A stretch of DNA of 64,000 bases from Henckelia pumila (taxonomy: Eukaryota > Streptophyta > Magnoliopsida > Lamiales > Gesneriaceae): assembly GCF_033568475.1 (NCBI RefSeq), contig NC_133123.1, positions 124,001 through 188,000 of the forward strand. Reading direction: 5' to 3'. Each line of letters starts with the position of its first letter. The stretch's first letter is position 1. Both the position numbers and the translations under genes were made by a program. Shown piece after piece: positions 62,094-64,000 of the stretch. The notes beneath the pieces were generated by a model. It did not search any database. It was not told the origin of the DNA and saw only the letters and a program-made list of their open reading frames with translations.

Positions 62094-62557
62094 GCCCACA
62101 AGGGCATAGCGAGTTTGTAAGATCTGAGGTGACGTGAGAAAAGATTCTTCAGCGTTGCGGGTTCGATCTTCGTGTGGAGCATATTCCCTGCTGAAATATT
62201 GTATGGTATGCCTAGGGCTAGCATACCGTACCGAAATACCGGAATTTTGGCATACCGTACCGAAATTTTTTTGATATACAGACATTTTTTTGGTATACCG
62301 AATTTTTTTCCGGTATCTATACGGTATCAATATGGATTTTTTCGTACCAAAGTTTCGGAATTTTAATATCGGTATCGATATGAATTTTTTTTCATACCAA
62401 TATTTGTAGTAAGCTATACCGAAAAACCACCCCCCGTATGCTCTGAGGGTTAGGCCATGTTGCTCCCTCCTTCAGGTCTCTGCCGCTCGTGCACATCCTT
62501 CGATATTGATCTTTGAATCATTTGGAATGGAATTCCTTCGAGGTCAACCCTTTTAAG
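62094..62557 (+). mobile_element. SINE-like insertion with 19-bp target duplication
   Basis: Flanked by a perfect 19-bp repeat, AATGTAAACATTATATGAC, at 62075-62093 and 62558-62576. The left part has an A-box-like TAGCGAGTTTGT (62107) and a B-box-like GCGGGTTCGATCTTC (62157). The right end is T-rich (CCCTTTTAAG). Without the hAT MITE inserted in it the unit is about 230 bp. It is a different family from the SINE at 60469. Confidence 0.6.
62214..62435. mobile_element. hAT-like MITE inside the SINE (GGTACCGAAAT type)
   Basis: Starts AGGGCTAGCATACCGTACCG and ends in rough inverse CGAAAAACCACCCCCC. Flanks GTATGCCT (62206-62213) and GTATGCTC (62436-62443) share 6 of 8 bases. The interior is made of repeated GGTATCGATAT / ACCGAAATT motifs, as in the degenerate copies near 51440 and 53765. 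Confidence 0.55.
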
Positions 62558-62576
62558 AATGTAAACATTATATGAC

Positions 62577-63017
62577 ATAAATAAATGGGATGCCTCAAAA
62601 AAAAAGTCTCTAAAAGTAATTAAGGACACTTATGACTAGGTCAAAAAAAATAAACATTTCCTCTAACAAGTTAAACATTCAACGTTAAACGAGTTAAAAA
62701 GCTAGCACTTGTTTTAGGCAATATTAGATGACATAAATAAATCTTTGATCAATATACAATAATTTGTCTGGAATAAGATAATTCTCATAGACAAATATTT
62801 CTCCACTGCCATCTTTTTGTCTCTTGAACCACGTTCTAAGAATGATATGAAAAATTGAAGTCAAAATTTTAAAACAAGTGTCGTAAAACATCTAGATTCT
62901 AGATCAGTATCACTATTCAATATATATGTATACATTAGATGTGTACTTTCTGTATTTATAACTAAAGTTAACAGAGTAAAAAGGAGCTCTCTAAATTAAA
63001 TTTCCAATGAATAGACC

Positions 63018-63068
<51 letters not shown>

Positions 63069-63515
63069 TCGTTCCATGCACAATGGTTCAAGTTCATGGT
63101 ATATAATTTTTTTACGTGAGCTACACTTGATATATATTGTTCATTATAATTTTGCCATCTGCATTGATGTGTGTGTGTGTTTAATGGTGTTATGTGCATT
63201 ATTTGTTAACGAGTGTCGTTAATTAAAAATAAAAATTGTTGTACAAATAGTATATATTTCTTAAAACGAATCACAAAATAGTCTCATGTATATAATGATT
63301 AAATGAGTCAACTAAATAAGTTTGCACGTGAAGTTGAATGAGGTTTAATTTGTCCCAAAACATTGCATTTGGGAAAATATTAATTTAGTGAATGGCCGGT
63401 TGTGATGCCGGCTTGGCTGTTGACTCGTTGTTGCCCATTACCGCTACAAGTCAATGTCCAATTGGAAACCACAAAACTGCGTCCGTCCGATATATATATA
63501 TATATATATATATAT
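62577..63515. other. Intergenic with (ATT)n and (AT)n tracts
   Basis: No gene seen. (ATT)n lies at about 63020-63068 and (AT)n at 63491-63515. Confidence 0.5.
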
Positions 63516-63827
63516 GGGAAAACTGCAAATTTGGTCTTATAAATTTGTCATTTTATAATTTTGGTCCTCTATATTTTCATATTTTAGTTTTAGTTCTGCA
63601 TGTTTCAATTTTTGGCAATTTTAGTCATTTTATTCGAAAATGCTTACGTGGCACTGTACACGTCAGCTCCACATCAGCATTGAATTGTAGTCACGTCAGC
63701 GTCACGTCGGAAAAAGGACTAAAACTGCCCAAAAAATAAAGATAGCGGACTAAAACTGAAATCTAAAAATATAAAGGACTGAAATCGCAAAGTGACAAAT
63801 ATATAGGATCAAAAAAGCAATTTTCCC
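63516..63827. mobile_element. Fold-back MITE, family A copy 2
   Basis: 312 bp, starts GGGAAAACTGCAAATTTGG and ends in the inverse AAAAAAGCAATTTTCCC; the halves are near-inverse copies around CACGTCAGCTCCACATCAGC. It sits inside an (AT)n tract, like the copy at 8164. Confidence 0.75.
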
Positions 63828-64000
63828 ATATATATAATTTAATTTTGCTATTGTGTATCTTATAGTGCTGGAAATTTTCGAAGGTTAGATATATACACTT
63901 ATGTGTTTTAGTAGTTGTCTACAAATTTCATGCACCATATGGTGTATATGATCAAAACCATATATATTGGTTTATTCTATAGTTTTTAAACTTCGACTTT
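63828..64000. other. Window end, no feature seen
   Basis: AT-rich, no gene or element recognised. Confidence 0.5.

Noticed and set aside
62997-63222. Poly-Leu / poly-Ile frames
   Set aside because: Translation of the (ATT)n microsatellite.

Overview
This is a plant nuclear sequence, from a dicot by its gene models. It is very AT-rich, dense in (AT)n/(ATT)n tracts and small transposons, with intron-split genes whose GT..AG junctions can be read directly. Repeat style and protein similarity fit an asterid, possibly Lamiales, but I cannot name the species.

Six protein-coding genes are supported. (1) An intronless LRR receptor-like protein without a kinase, 4128-5558 (+). (2) A two-exon JAZ8/TIFY5A-type jasmonate repressor, 9273-9824 (-), with an EAR motif and no canonical degron. 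(3) An intronless plastid carotenoid cleavage dioxygenase CCD4, 30787-32577 (-). (4) An F-box/kelch protein of the At1g30090 type, 39003-40184 (+). (5) A complete 18-exon oxidosqualene cyclase, 41680-45639 (-), whose exons join in frame to 761 residues. (6) A three-exon gibberellin 2-oxidase, 60141-61479 (-). A strong miRNA-precursor-like hairpin with its own TATA box lies at 41045-41127 (+).

The rest is mobile-element debris. The main structure is a nested stack at 11.9-23.8 kb: a small hAT element (8-bp target duplication) holds a 1.4-kb solo LTR and a degenerate Copia element. The Copia element holds a 2.55-kb solo LTR, which in turn holds a second solo LTR of the same family in inverse orientation. 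Each insertion has its own target-site duplication (TSD). The two sibling LTRs carry an array of tiny hairpins whose stems differ by paired changes. Elsewhere there are fold-back MITEs, MITEs with AATGCTA ends, several hAT-type non-autonomous elements, a CACTA-type end, a SINE in an intron of the gibberellin oxidase gene, and another SINE with a 19-bp TSD interrupted by a hAT MITE.

The genes do not form a pathway. Three act in or near hormone or isoprenoid metabolism (JAZ, CCD4, GA2ox) and one makes triterpene skeletons, but they are separated by repeats and no P450 or glycosyltransferase partner is present. Long stretches (46-60 kb in particular) show no gene I can support.
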